From Actinomycetaceae bacterium (lineage in GTDB: Bacteria > Actinomycetota > Actinomycetes > Actinomycetales > Actinomycetaceae), in assembly GCA_028724265.1 (NCBI GenBank), contig JAQYDG010000005.1, forward strand, positions 1 to 64,000: a DNA stretch of 64,000 nt, written 5' to 3'. Both the position numbers and the translations under genes were made by a program. This document shows, piece by piece, positions 1-8,713 of the stretch. How positions within the stretch are numbered: the first letter of the stretch is position 1; every line of letters starts with the position of its first letter. The notes under the pieces were generated by a model. The model was not told the DNA's origin. It made no database searches and was given only the letters and a program-made list of their open reading frames with translations.

Positions 1-36
1 CTTTTGCCGCTATCGGTCTCTTCTGACCGTAGGACA

Positions 37-83
37 TTAACGAATGTGGGCTGAATCTTCAAACTTCAGCCCACATTCGTTAA
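37..83. terminator. Long perfect hairpin, likely terminator of the M20 gene
   Basis: A 19-bp perfect inverted repeat (37-55 and 65-83, both arms ending in TTAA) surrounds a 9-nt loop just beyond the stop codon of the minus-strand amidohydrolase. The stem is GC-rich in the middle with AT at its base. There is no long T-run on either side, so it may work in both directions or with help from Rho. Confidence 0.6.
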
Positions 84-98
84 GCGGTGCATTGAAAC

Positions 99-1307
99 CT
101 ACGCCGTCAGCCACTCCAGAGTTGCCACCGTCATCGCCTCAATCAGCGTAGGCAGGGCATCTTCAGGTACGGGAGCGTAGTTAGGGGAATGGTTCATCGC
201 GCTCGGAATGTTCCCAACAACAGGAGCCGAGACGAACCAGTAACAGTACGGCGTACCGTACGCGTCAGCGAGATCAGGGAAATCTTCGCTGGCTGGGGAC
301 TGAGGAGCGTCCATAAACTTATCGCCAAAATAATTTTTGAACGCAGTGATTGTACGCTGTGCTGCCGCCTGGTCGTTGTCCGTCAACGGGAACTGATTAA
401 AATATTCAATTTCTGGTTCTTCGTCAAAACCGGAAGCGTCGCATTCGCTTCTAATAACGCGCTCCAACGCGGCGATCACATGATCTCGAACGTCACTGTT
501 GTAGTTACGAAGGTTGAGCTGTAGCTCTGCTGTGGGAGGAATAATATTTGACCCGGAGCCGGCATGGATCGAGGCCACCGTGAGGACGGACGTTTCGCTC
601 GGTGGAACCTCGCGGGAGATGATCGTTTGCAGGCGCATAATAATGGCAGCAGCCAGAACAATTGGATCTTTGCTCTGATGTGGGCTGGAGCCGTGTGCGC
701 CCTTTCCGTGCAGCGTTACCTTCACCGAATCCGCCTGCGACATCGTAGGGCCTGGGCGTACCGCCACATAGCCAGCAGGTCCTGGGCCAATATGTTGACC
801 AAGAACAATATCCGGCTTTGGGAAAATGGACGTCAGGCCAGCATCGACCATAGATTGCGCGCCGGTTCCCACTTCCTCGGCAGGCTGGAAGATTCCGATA
901 ACTGTACCGTGCCATGCATCGCGGTGAGAATTCAACACTTTCAGCGCGCCGAGAAGACCAGTGATATGGGTGTCGTGCCCGCAGGCGTGCATCACGCCGT
1001 CCTGTTCGCTGGCATATTCGACTCCTGTAATTTCGGTGACGGGGAGTCCATCAATATCCGCACGCGTCATGACTGTTGGTCCTTCGCCGTTGCTGATGAC
1101 GACGCCTAAACCAGTATGCCCGACGGGCGTGGGTGTGAGTCCGAACGATTCGAGTTCACGTGAGATCCGCTCGGTCGTCCACACTTCCTGGAAACTCAAT
1201 TCTGGGTGACGATGAAACTCGCGATAGATTGCTTGCGCCCAGTCATTTTCGGCGGCTACTGCGTCTGTGACCCAGCTGAAACTATCCGTATTACTCATAT
1301 CATGCAC
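99..1307 (-). CDS. M20-family amidohydrolase (hippurate hydrolase/aminoacylase type)
   Basis: This 402-residue protein is a dinuclear-metal M20 peptidase/amidohydrolase that should hydrolyse N-acyl amino acids or related amides in the cytosol. Visible motifs are RHPELSFQE near residues 33-41, the metal-binding CGHD at 109-112, PAEE at 143-145, GQH near 170-172, and a C-terminal ASEDFP metal motif. Length fits the family. AAAGGA lies 5 nt before the chosen ATG; a second ATG three codons later is possible. It is transcribed alone, away from the TetR gene. The substrate cannot be told from sequence: IAA-amino acid hydrolase, hippuricase and N-acetyl-diaminopimelate deacetylase are alternatives. 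Confidence 0.88.
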   Translation of the reverse strand: MHDMSNTDSFSWVTDAVAAENDWAQAIYREFHRHPELSFQEVWTTERISRELESFGLTPTPVGHTGLGVVISNGEGPTVMTRADIDGLPVTEITGVEYASEQDGVMHACGHDTHITGLLGALKVLNSHRDAWHGTVIGIFQPAEEVGTGAQSMVDAGLTSIFPKPDIVLGQHIGPGPAGYVAVRPGPTMSQADSVKVTLHGKGAHGSSPHQSKDPIVLAAAIIMRLQTIISREVPPSETSVLTVASIHAGSGSNIIPPTAELQLNLRNYNSDVRDHVIAALERVIRSECDASGFDEEPEIEYFNQFPLTDNDQAAAQRTITAFKNYFGDKFMDAPQSPASEDFPDLADAYGTPYCYWFVSAPVVGNIPSAMNHSPNYAPVPEDALPTLIEAMTVATLEWLTA

Positions 1308-1467
1308 ATCCTTTGTATGCGTCAGTAGTCCCGCGAACGCGGTGTGCTTCCTACTAGCTGCGCTTAGATCCTACTCTGCCGACGTGCCGAGCGTGACGCG
1401 GGGCTCGCGAGTCGATGGATCGGCCGGCGGGACCGCTTCAAGCGCGGCGCTCTGCCCTGTGGCTACA

Positions 1468-2241
1468 TCACGCGCGGCGTGCGGTGGCTGCCTCAACAAG
1501 AGAATTCACAGCTTGTTGAACAAGAGGGGTGAGCGTTCGTTGGTCTGCGCCATGACTAATGTGCCGCAAGGCGTTGAAAACGACTGAGAGGACAAAACTC
1601 GCCCACACGTCTGGCGAGTCCACGTCAAGCAGGGTGAATTGTTCGCGGACGAAGGAGCTAATCATGAAATGAAGTTCGTGGATTTCCGCGATGACCCCTC
1701 CTGAATCGGATTGGTTGGAGCCTGTTTCGGTCTGGTCTGGGTCTGTTGCTGCATCCTGACCTGCTTGAGCAGGCATTGCTTGCTCGTTGTTCTTTTGCTG
1801 GTCGTCGTCATGTGGTGTATGTGCGTTGTCATGTGGCGTATGCGCTTCACATGTCACGTGTTCGGGCGAAGTGGAACTGGGCGAGTTGACGACGTCACGA
1901 TAGAGTTCGATAAGCCATGCATGCGACGATTCTGGCATTTCTTTCAGGATCCACTGGGCAAATTCGAGGATTCGTCCCTGCGGGTTCGATGCGGACACTT
2001 GAGCCGCGAAGCTTTCTCGCCACGTAGATAAGTATTGACGCAGCACCAGCAGCTTAAGTTCGTTGATGGAACTGACGTAGCGGTAAATTGAATTTCTGGC
2101 GATACCTGCGCGCGCGGCGACATTGCCGGCCGTCACAGCCTGTGCGCCGCCGTCCCGAGCGAATTCCTCTGCAGCAGCAATTAACTGATTGAGTACCATC
2201 ATGTGGTGCTCGCGTACTGACGAGGAACGGAACTGAGGCAT
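1468..2241 (-). CDS. TetR-family transcriptional regulator with a low-complexity insert
   Basis: The N-terminus carries a TetR helix-turn-helix (core TAGNVAARAGIARNSIYRY), followed by a helical C-terminal ligand-binding domain. I start at the ATG at 2241, giving 257 residues, with GGGA upstream; a TTG at 2283 would add 14 residues. The gene is divergent from the MFS efflux pump at 2523, the classical arrangement of a local repressor and its pump. Roughly 60 residues encoded by 1695-1881 are hydrophilic and repetitive (two AHTPHD copies, many Q, D, S, N). They split the ligand domain and are unusual for the family. Repression of the pump is inferred, not shown. Confidence 0.85.
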   Translation of the reverse strand: MPQFRSSSVREHHMMVLNQLIAAAEEFARDGGAQAVTAGNVAARAGIARNSIYRYVSSINELKLLVLRQYLSTWRESFAAQVSASNPQGRILEFAQWILKEMPESSHAWLIELYRDVVNSPSSTSPEHVTCEAHTPHDNAHTPHDDDQQKNNEQAMPAQAGQDAATDPDQTETGSNQSDSGGVIAEIHELHFMISSFVREQFTLLDVDSPDVWASFVLSVVFNALRHISHGADQRTLTPLVQQAVNSLVEAATARRA

Positions 2242-2388
2242 GCGATGATCCCATCTATAGCTACCAAGAGACAAACCAAACAATCCACTTCACTCTACAA
2301 CGCCGCGTATCATCCCGCTCTGTTCCTCCAAACAATGCCGAGAAGCTGAGAGCAGCCTGAGGGATATCTGCATAGTGCGACACCCGTC

Positions 2389-2417
2389 TTTTCATGTGCG
2401 ACATCTGTCGCTACAAT
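2389..2417 (+). promoter_or_regulatory. Probable MFS promoter with TetR operator palindrome
   Basis: An exact 14-bp palindrome (GCGACA-TC-TGTCGC, 2398-2411) lies between a TTTTCA -35-like box (2389-2394) and a TACAAT -10-like box (2412-2417) with 17 nt between them. A half-site related to the palindrome, GTGCGACACC, occurs near 2375. The position in the promoter spacer of the efflux gene, divergent from a TetR gene, fits a repressor operator. The binding is inference. Confidence 0.6.
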
Positions 2418-2522
2418 CGTGTTCAGCTATTGGCGAGCTCAACCAGGCAGTAGCCGCTGGTCAATGGCATCACAAACGCCATTGAGTTCCCAAGCGCTTT
2501 TATCCATGTACATGAGGAAAGT

Positions 2523-4211
2523 ATGAGAGCGATAGTGCGAAACGAAAATGAACGCGCCCACGAGGTTCGTCCAGTTCATCGGAGCGATATAGCCTATTCA
2601 GGCAGCAATGCTGACCACAAATGGGCTGGTTTGCTGGTTCTAGCTTTAGGGCTTTCGCTCATCGTGGTGGACGGAACGATCGTTGGCGTCTCGATGCCGG
2701 TGATATCGAAGGATCTGTCCTTGAACATTGCCGACGCGCAATGGGTGAATTCACTGTATAACGTTGTGTTCGCTGCACTTCTTCTGACGGCGGGACGCTT
2801 AGGGGATCGCTTTGGGCGCAGAAAGCTCTTTATTGTGGGCTTAGCGATTTTTATTGTGGCGTCTGCTGCCGCATCGATGGCGCACACTATTGGTTTTTTG
2901 GTTGCGGCGCGTGCAGTCCAGGGTGTGGGCGCTGCAGCGATTCTTCCCTCAACGATTTCGAACCTGAATGCGACGTTTCGCGGGCGTGAACGCGCTATCG
3001 CGTTTGGTATCTGGGGCGCCACGATGTCTGCAGCGGCCGCGGTTGGTCCGCTCCTCGGGGGATGGCTCACAACGTTATTCACGTGGCCATGGATCTTCCT
3101 TGTCAATGTACCCACTGGACTGCTCATCATCGTCCTGGCGTTCTTGGTTGTCCCGGAGACGACGGGTAATACATCGTCTGGTCTGGATGGTGTTGGGACC
3201 CTGCTGTCGTCCCTCGGCTTCGGGCTGATTGTGTTTGGCGTCATTGAGGGTCAGTCCCTCGGATGGATCAGGCCGATTTCAGAATTCAGGGTTCTGGGAC
3301 TGACGTGGAGCATGTCGGCGGTGCTCTCCGCTGCAGGATGCGCCATCGTATGCGGCGTGCTAGTGTCGATCGTGTTCCTTGCGTGGGAACAACGCCGCGC
3401 TGACGGGGAAGGCAAGCTTCTTGATCTACAGCTGTTCCGAATCGCATCGTTCTCGTGGGGATCGCTCGCGCTTGTTGTGATCAACGCCGCCGAGTTTGTG
3501 TTAATCTTCCTGCTTCCGCTCTATCTTGTGAATGTGCTGGGTCTTTCGACAATGGGAGCCGGTTGGGTTCTCGCCTCGCTCGCCCTCGGATCAATCCTCG
3601 CGGGTGCCTCCGTTCGGCATCTGAGCCGCGTGATGAGTTCAGCAACGATCGTCCTCGTCGGCGCAGTCCTTGAACTTGCCTCTGTTGCCTTCACTGCGGC
3701 GATCCTTTCGCCAACGACGAGGTCGGGGACAATTGCGATCGTGATGGCGGTTTACGGAGCGGGTGTTGGGCTGACGTCAGCGCAGCTGACCTCTCTGGTG
3801 TTGATCGGCGTGCCGCCCGAGGATTCGGGCATGGCCTCTGCAACTCAGTCCACGCTTCGTCAACTCGGATCAGCGGTTGGATCTGCCGTTGGGGGAACGA
3901 TCCTTGCTGCAAGTATCGCCCAGACGGCGCCGAGCAGACTGATGGCGATCAGAGGTATAACGCAGCCGGTGGCGGAGAAAATTACTCGCGCCACGGTAGA
4001 TTCCGTGGGTGGCGTCATTAGCGGACTGCGTCAACCGAGCGCCGCTGCTCACTATGGGCCAGATGCGCGGCAGATGGCGGATGTTCTTGCTCAGTCTTTT
4101 TCCATGTCAACGTCAGCCGGATTGTGGCTCGCTGCCGGTATGCTTGCATGTGGTTTAGCAGCATCGGTAGTTCTGTGGCGCATCGCCCGCAACATAGACG
4201 AAACCAAGTGA
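2523..4211 (+). CDS. DHA2-family MFS drug:proton antiporter (EmrB/QacA type)
   Basis: This 562-residue integral membrane protein has about 14 predicted membrane helices, as expected for the DHA2 (EmrB/QacA) branch. The N-terminus has the motif VVDGTIVGVSMPVI around residues 48-61, typical of 14-helix multidrug pumps, and MFS motif A (GRLGDRFGRRK, 91-101). AGGAAAG sits just before the ATG. It is divergent from a TetR regulator whose likely operator lies in its promoter, so it is probably inducible by its own substrates. The substrate range is unknown; export of toxic or cationic compounds by proton exchange is the family norm. Confidence 0.9.
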   Translation: MRAIVRNENERAHEVRPVHRSDIAYSGSNADHKWAGLLVLALGLSLIVVDGTIVGVSMPVISKDLSLNIADAQWVNSLYNVVFAALLLTAGRLGDRFGRRKLFIVGLAIFIVASAAASMAHTIGFLVAARAVQGVGAAAILPSTISNLNATFRGRERAIAFGIWGATMSAAAAVGPLLGGWLTTLFTWPWIFLVNVPTGLLIIVLAFLVVPETTGNTSSGLDGVGTLLSSLGFGLIVFGVIEGQSLGWIRPISEFRVLGLTWSMSAVLSAAGCAIVCGVLVSIVFLAWEQRRADGEGKLLDLQLFRIASFSWGSLALVVINAAEFVLIFLLPLYLVNVLGLSTMGAGWVLASLALGSILAGASVRHLSRVMSSATIVLVGAVLELASVAFTAAILSPTTRSGTIAIVMAVYGAGVGLTSAQLTSLVLIGVPPEDSGMASATQSTLRQLGSAVGSAVGGTILAASIAQTAPSRLMAIRGITQPVAEKITRATVDSVGGVISGLRQPSAAAHYGPDARQMADVLAQSFSMSTSAGLWLAAGMLACGLAASVVLWRIARNIDETK

Positions 4212-4362
4212 GAAAAGTGGTGAAGTGGCGAGCCTTCCGCAGTGCCTGTAGCGCGAGTGCGCGGCTGGCTTGTCACGGACTCACGATTCGCCTGTGACTC
4301 ACGTAGCGACACTAAGGAATGGATCAACACCTATGCATGGATCGAGAGGGAATTGAGGAAGC

Positions 4363-4770
4363 ATGGCAGTGCAGATTGCGCAACCTGGCGAAGATGTACC
4401 CGAATTCTTCGGAGAATGGCTTCAACGAGTCGATGACGAAGATCATCGGGAGATTTTCCTCCACGTATTGATGTGGGTACATCAGTCCTTCCCGGAGTTG
4501 GGCTATCGTATTGCGTGGAATCAGCCCATGTTTACTTTGGATAAAACGTTCATTATCGGGTTTTCACCCGCACGGAACCACTTATCCTTTGCCCCGGAAC
4601 GGGACGCCGTTCTTCACTTTTCACGTGAATTTACGCGTCGCGGCATCAGTTTTGGAAAGATGCTTGTCCGCATGCCGTGGAAAGATCCGGTGCCTTACGA
4701 TATGTTGACGGAGGTAATCACGTACAACATGGAGCAGAAGCGGGGAATGACGTCGTTCTGGCGTCAGTAG
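4363..4770 (+). CDS. DUF1801-family protein (YdhG-like)
   Basis: This 135-residue cytosolic protein matches the DUF1801 (YdhG/YdeI-like) pattern: a helical N-terminus (EDVPEFFGEWLQRV), a central IAWNQPMF segment, then GFSPARNHLSFAP, and a conserved-looking C-terminus with MPWKDPVPYDML. The family has a small alpha/beta fold with no settled biochemical role; some members have been linked to iron handling in Bacillus. GAGGAA precedes the ATG. It lies 65 bp ahead of the DNA glycosylase and may be cotranscribed with it. The function is unknown. Confidence 0.75.
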   Translation: MAVQIAQPGEDVPEFFGEWLQRVDDEDHREIFLHVLMWVHQSFPELGYRIAWNQPMFTLDKTFIIGFSPARNHLSFAPERDAVLHFSREFTRRGISFGKMLVRMPWKDPVPYDMLTEVITYNMEQKRGMTSFWRQ

Positions 4771-4835
4771 AACCGCGCGCTGCACGCACTGCGGTCTGTG
4801 GCGTGCATACCAAGCGAATGAAGGAGGAGCCGGAC

Positions 4836-5474
4836 GTGAAGATGCGTGAAATCATGCGTACTTTGCAGAGCGCTGTTCCCGACGTCGGGCGGTGGTGGCC
4901 AGGCGAGTCTCGGTTCGAGATTCTTGTGGGGGCGATCCTGACGCAAAACACGGCATGGACTAATGTTCAGATGGCGCTTCAGAATCTTCGATCGGCATCG
5001 CTCCTGGATGCCGATAGGCTGCTTCGCGCCTCTGAAGACGTTGTGCAACAGGCTATCCGGCCGTCAGGATATTGGCGCACAAAAACGCGCTATGTGAAGG
5101 CTCTCGCTCAGTGGTTCATCAGATATGATGCGGACGTCGCTCAGTGGGACGATGACGAGTTGCGAGCGTCGCTGCTCGCTGTGCGGGGCGTGGGGGAGGA
5201 AACCGCCGACGATATCCTGCTCTATGCGTACCGACGCGGAGTGTTTATTTTTGACGCGTATGGCCGGCGCCTGTTGAATGCTGCGGGGTGGGGGAACTAC
5301 TCGACGTATTCGCAAGCGCGTCATGCATGTTGGGCTACTATCCGCGAAGAAGCGTTCAGCGTTGACGAATACGCTCTGCTTCATGGGTTGATCGTTCAAG
5401 CTGGCAAAGAGGCGCGTGCTGCAGGGGGCTGGGATGTTTACTGGCCGGCCGCGCTTCAACACGCTGCGATATGA
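4836..5474 (+). CDS. Endonuclease III-like DNA glycosylase lacking the Fe-S cluster (MagIII-like)
   Basis: The protein belongs to the helix-hairpin-helix glycosylase superfamily: an N-terminal FEILVGAILTQNTAW segment as in Nth/MutY, then the HhH motif GVGEETADDILLYA, followed by FDAYGRRLL holding the expected catalytic Asp. The HhH position occupied by Lys in bifunctional Nth lyases is Glu, and the C-terminal four-Cys iron-sulfur motif is absent. This points to a monofunctional base excision enzyme such as MagIII-type 3-methyladenine glycosylase (inference). I start at GTG 4836 (212 residues) because AAGGAGGAG lies 8 nt upstream; an ATG two codons later is possible, and the frame is also open further upstream. 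Confidence 0.8.
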   Translation: MKMREIMRTLQSAVPDVGRWWPGESRFEILVGAILTQNTAWTNVQMALQNLRSASLLDADRLLRASEDVVQQAIRPSGYWRTKTRYVKALAQWFIRYDADVAQWDDDELRASLLAVRGVGEETADDILLYAYRRGVFIFDAYGRRLLNAAGWGNYSTYSQARHACWATIREEAFSVDEYALLHGLIVQAGKEARAAGGWDVYWPAALQHAAI

Positions 5475-5507
5475 TTCATCGCGCCGCTCGTGTTGCGACG
5501 CGATGAA
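5475..5507. terminator. Hairpin immediately after the glycosylase stop
   Basis: A 9-bp inverted repeat (TTCATCGCG 5475-5483 and CGCGATGAA 5499-5507) begins on the base after the stop codon and separates two convergent genes. No T-run follows, so intrinsic termination is only plausible. Confidence 0.4.
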
Positions 5508-5671
5508 CCGTAGATCGCGGAAAAACCGACACAGGTGACGAACCGCGAAAACACCGGCTATTGCCGTGCTATCGTTCGCGCAACTGACGTCCCTTGAGCC
5601 GTTGCCGTCGCTCCCATCGAGCGTGACGGGTCAGCCGGTTTTTAGGAACCTCGTTGTGTATCGGTGATTTT

Positions 5672-6280
5672 TTAGAGCCAGCGACCAGCAAAATCAACAA
5701 ATGTGTCAACCGAATTCTGGAGGAGTCCAAGCGTGCCTTCGGGCAAAGCAGCCTTATCTTTGGGAAGATCAGGAGTTGTGCCCTCGCGGCCTTCATCGGT
5801 GTTGTCCATGCCAAACAAGCTGTGGATGTTTCCAAGGTAAAGTTCCGGCTGAGCCATAACCGGCATGTTCAAGAACATCAGGCTCTGGCGAAGTGAGTGG
5901 TTGGCGCCGAACCCGCTGATTGCTCCTGTGGACACGCTGGCGATCAATGCGGGCTTGTTTGCCATCAGGAACGATCCGGCAGGACGCGAGACGACGTCGA
6001 TGGCGTTCTTCAACACACCGGGGATCCCGCGGTTATATTCCGGCGTCACAAACAAGAACGCATCCATCGATGAAACCTGATCGCGGATTGTGGTGACCTC
6101 CTGCGGAAGCGTACCGGTGAAGTCCGCCTCATCCCAATCCTGATTGTAGAACGGAAGGCGGGAGATATCGATATATTCTGCTTCCCACCCGTCGGGGAAG
6201 AGGCTCACCATAATATCTGCGATTTTCTTGTTCCATGAACGGTCACGGATGCTGCCTACGAATACACCAAGCTTAGTCAT
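5672..6280 (-). CDS. NADPH-dependent FMN reductase family flavoprotein
   Basis: This 202-residue protein is a flavodoxin-like FMN reductase. It has the N-terminal phosphate-binding segment GSIRDRSWNKKI and the family signature PEYNRGIPGVLKNAIDVVSRP-like stretch in the middle, which lines the FMN site. The likely role is NAD(P)H-driven reduction of flavin, quinones or azo compounds in the cytosol. AAAGGA lies 7 nt before the ATG. It stands as a single gene on the minus strand; nothing nearby suggests a specific electron acceptor. Confidence 0.88.
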   Translation of the reverse strand: MTKLGVFVGSIRDRSWNKKIADIMVSLFPDGWEAEYIDISRLPFYNQDWDEADFTGTLPQEVTTIRDQVSSMDAFLFVTPEYNRGIPGVLKNAIDVVSRPAGSFLMANKPALIASVSTGAISGFGANHSLRQSLMFLNMPVMAQPELYLGNIHSLFGMDNTDEGREGTTPDLPKDKAALPEGTLGLLQNSVDTFVDFAGRWL

Positions 6281-6850
6281 GCTTTGTCCTTTCTTCTCTT
6301 TCGTCTGCTGAAAGAGCTGTCACTATATTCAACTGTTCGTTTTGTTCGTTCTACTGTCTTTGGTCACGACGTTTGGCTGTGGAGGGGAACGGATCGCCGA
6401 TCGGAAACAGCCTCTCAGTAAGCGAAAGTTGAGCGTGTACCTGAGCGGAACTCGCTACTTGATTCGCCACCGGGTGAGGTGTTGTTCCACCCTTGCGATC
6501 TACCCGGCCATTAGTCATATGGTCGTGAATCCATGCCTACAGTCCATGCCTGCGCGTCGTATCACGGATGAGGCAACGTCTGTATGCGCCCATCTATTCC
6601 GGTGCACTCGGACACGTGGGTGGCGTCACGGTGACGCATCAGTCGGCCACGAGAGTATCAACAACGGCTCATCCGCGCCTGTGACTCATACAACGGGCTA
6701 TGGACTGTGACCCATACTGACGGCCTGTGACTCACGTGGGAACAGTATCAAAAGTCTGCGAGTTACGTTCATCGTGATGTTACTGCACGGTTTCGATGGA
6801 TTCATGGTAATTCTGCATGGCGATGATGGCAGTAATGGGAGGTTGAGCTG
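6281..6850. other. Non-coding stretch between the FMN reductase and ABC exporter
   Basis: About 570 bases separate two divergent genes. The open frame at 6342-6710 has no ribosome binding site or recognisable protein pattern, and I do not call it. The right part holds variants of CTGTGACTCA (near 6679 and 6727) and CTGTGACCCA (near 6704). The promoters of both flanking genes should lie here, but I could not fix them. Confidence 0.5.
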
Positions 6851-8713
6851 ATGCCGGGTGGTCGCGGACCAATGGAAAAGAAGCCCGAAGACGTTGAGCA
6901 GCTGAAAATTGCTCCGGTCAAGCTCTCGCGTATTGTGCGCCTCTTTCGGCCGCAGGCGAAGCAGATCGGCATCGTTGTCACCCTGATTGTGGCAACGTCA
7001 GCTCTCACGGTCGTGCAGCCGTTTCTGGTTCGTCATACAGTTGATAACGCGATTCCGCATCAGGATGTTCGTCTACTTGTATGGCTCGTCCTCGGGATGA
7101 TCGGTCTTGCCGTGTTTACGCAAGGGATCGGCGTTATCCAAACACTCATTTCAACGCGAGTGGGTCAATCGATTATGCACACGCTCAGGGTTCAGGTGTT
7201 TGCCAACCTACAGCGTCAGTCATTGCAATTCTTCACGCGGAATAAGGGTGGAGAAATCCAATCTCGGCTGACGAATGACATCTCGTCGATGCAAAGCGTC
7301 GTGACGAGTACGGCAACGTCAATCGCATCGAACCTGACGATGGCCATTGCAACGGTGATCGCAATGGTAGCTCTATCGCCGACCCTGTCGTTGTTGAGTT
7401 TGATCGTCCTGCCGCCTGCTGTGTACCTGACGCGAAAGGTTGCGCTGAACCGGCGGAGAATCACTGCTCAGCAACAGGCGGCCCTCGCTCAGCTCCAAGA
7501 GCAGATAACGGAGAACCTCTCGGTTTCTGGCGTACGGCTGGTAAAAACCTTGGGTAACTCGGATCGCGTGACCGATCAGTTTGCGGCGACATCCCAGAAG
7601 CTCATCGACCTGGAGGTGGAATCTCAGCTCGCTGGGCGTTGGCGTATGGCGACGATGCAGGTTATTTTCGCCATTATCCCAGCACTGGTGTACCTTGTTG
7701 CGGGACTTCCTCTGACGGCTTCCGGTGTGACGATCGGTACCCTGATCGCATTTACAACACTCCAAACCCAGGTGTTTCGGCCGCTCATGGGTCTGCTCAA
7801 TGTGGGTGCGCAGGTCGTGAGCTCCATGGCTCTTTTCTCGCGTATCTTTGAATACCTTGATCTGACGCCGGATGTTCCGGAGCCTGTTGTGGCACATGAC
7901 GCGGAGGTAAAGGATCGCTCTGTGGAATTTGATCATGTGTGGTATCGGTACCCGGATGCGTCCGAAGATGCGTTAGCGGATGTGTCGTTTACTATTGATC
8001 CGGGAACGGTGACAGCGATCGTGGGGCATACGGGATCGGGGAAATCAACAGTGGCATCGCTGCTGGCGCGTTTAGCGGATCCTACTGATGGCGTTGTGCG
8101 CATCGGCGGTGTGGATGTGCGCAACCTCTCGTCGAAAGCCCGTGCTGACCTGTTAGGTGTGGTGTCGCAGGAGAGTTATCTGGTTCATGCCACGATCTGG
8201 GAAAACATGCAAGCGGCGAATCCCGACGTGACGGAAGAAGAAGTATGGAGAGCGCTCGAACAGGCACATATCGCCACTGCTGTGCGGAACCTTCCCGATG
8301 GACTTCATACTGTTGTCGGTTCGCGGGGGTATAGATTCTCGGGTGGCGAACAGCAGCGTCTTTCACTGGCTCGCACGCTCCTGAAACACCCGCAGATTCT
8401 TATCCTTGACGAAGCAACATCTGCGCTTGATAACGACACAGAGGCTGCGGTAACACAGGCATTGAAACTAAGTGGGGCAACGCAACTCGTGATTGCCCAC
8501 AGACTCTCCACGATTCGGGATGCGGATCAGATCCTCGTCCTGGAGGGTGGACATGTTGTGGAGCGTGGCACGCACGAGGAGCTGATGCGTCAGGGTGGGC
8601 ACTACGCGCAGTTGGTGTACGCCGCCGACCACGAGGATGGCGATGGTACGCATGGTGGGGACAGCGAGGAGAGTCACCGCCACAGCCAGTCATTGATCCC
8701 GGTATTTCTCTGA
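6851..8713 (+). CDS. ABC exporter half-transporter (MsbA/LmrA-type, TMD-NBD fusion)
   Basis: This 620-residue protein combines an N-terminal six-helix exporter domain (about residues 35-335) with a C-terminal ATPase: Walker A GHTGSGKST at 392-400, signature SGGEQ at 497-501, Walker B LILDEATSALD near 517-527, and the H-loop in IAHRLSTIRDADQ. It is complete and should dimerise in the membrane to export lipids, peptides or drugs. GGGAGG lies 8-9 nt upstream of the ATG. Its last 24 bases overlap the 3' end of the convergent ABC gene. The substrate is unknown. Confidence 0.9.
   Translation: MPGGRGPMEKKPEDVEQLKIAPVKLSRIVRLFRPQAKQIGIVVTLIVATSALTVVQPFLVRHTVDNAIPHQDVRLLVWLVLGMIGLAVFTQGIGVIQTLISTRVGQSIMHTLRVQVFANLQRQSLQFFTRNKGGEIQSRLTNDISSMQSVVTSTATSIASNLTMAIATVIAMVALSPTLSLLSLIVLPPAVYLTRKVALNRRRITAQQQAALAQLQEQITENLSVSGVRLVKTLGNSDRVTDQFAATSQKLIDLEVESQLAGRWRMATMQVIFAIIPALVYLVAGLPLTASGVTIGTLIAFTTLQTQVFRPLMGLLNVGAQVVSSMALFSRIFEYLDLTPDVPEPVVAHDAEVKDRSVEFDHVWYRYPDASEDALADVSFTIDPGTVTAIVGHTGSGKSTVASLLARLADPTDGVVRIGGVDVRNLSSKARADLLGVVSQESYLVHATIWENMQAANPDVTEEEVWRALEQAHIATAVRNLPDGLHTVVGSRGYRFSGGEQQRLSLARTLLKHPQILILDEATSALDNDTEAAVTQALKLSGATQLVIAHRLSTIRDADQILVLEGGHVVERGTHEELMRQGGHYAQLVYAADHEDGDGTHGGDSEESHRHSQSLIPVFL

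Noticed and set aside
6342-6710. A 122-codon open frame in the gap before the ABC exporter
   Set aside because: No ribosome binding site, odd composition and no recognisable domain; treated as non-coding.
4290-6737. The 15-mer GCCTGTGACTCACGT occurs at 4290-4304 and 6723-6737, with related CTGTGACTCA copies near 6679
   Set aside because: In 64 kb about one or two chance pairs of identical 15-mers are expected, and no palindrome or fixed spacing to genes is seen.
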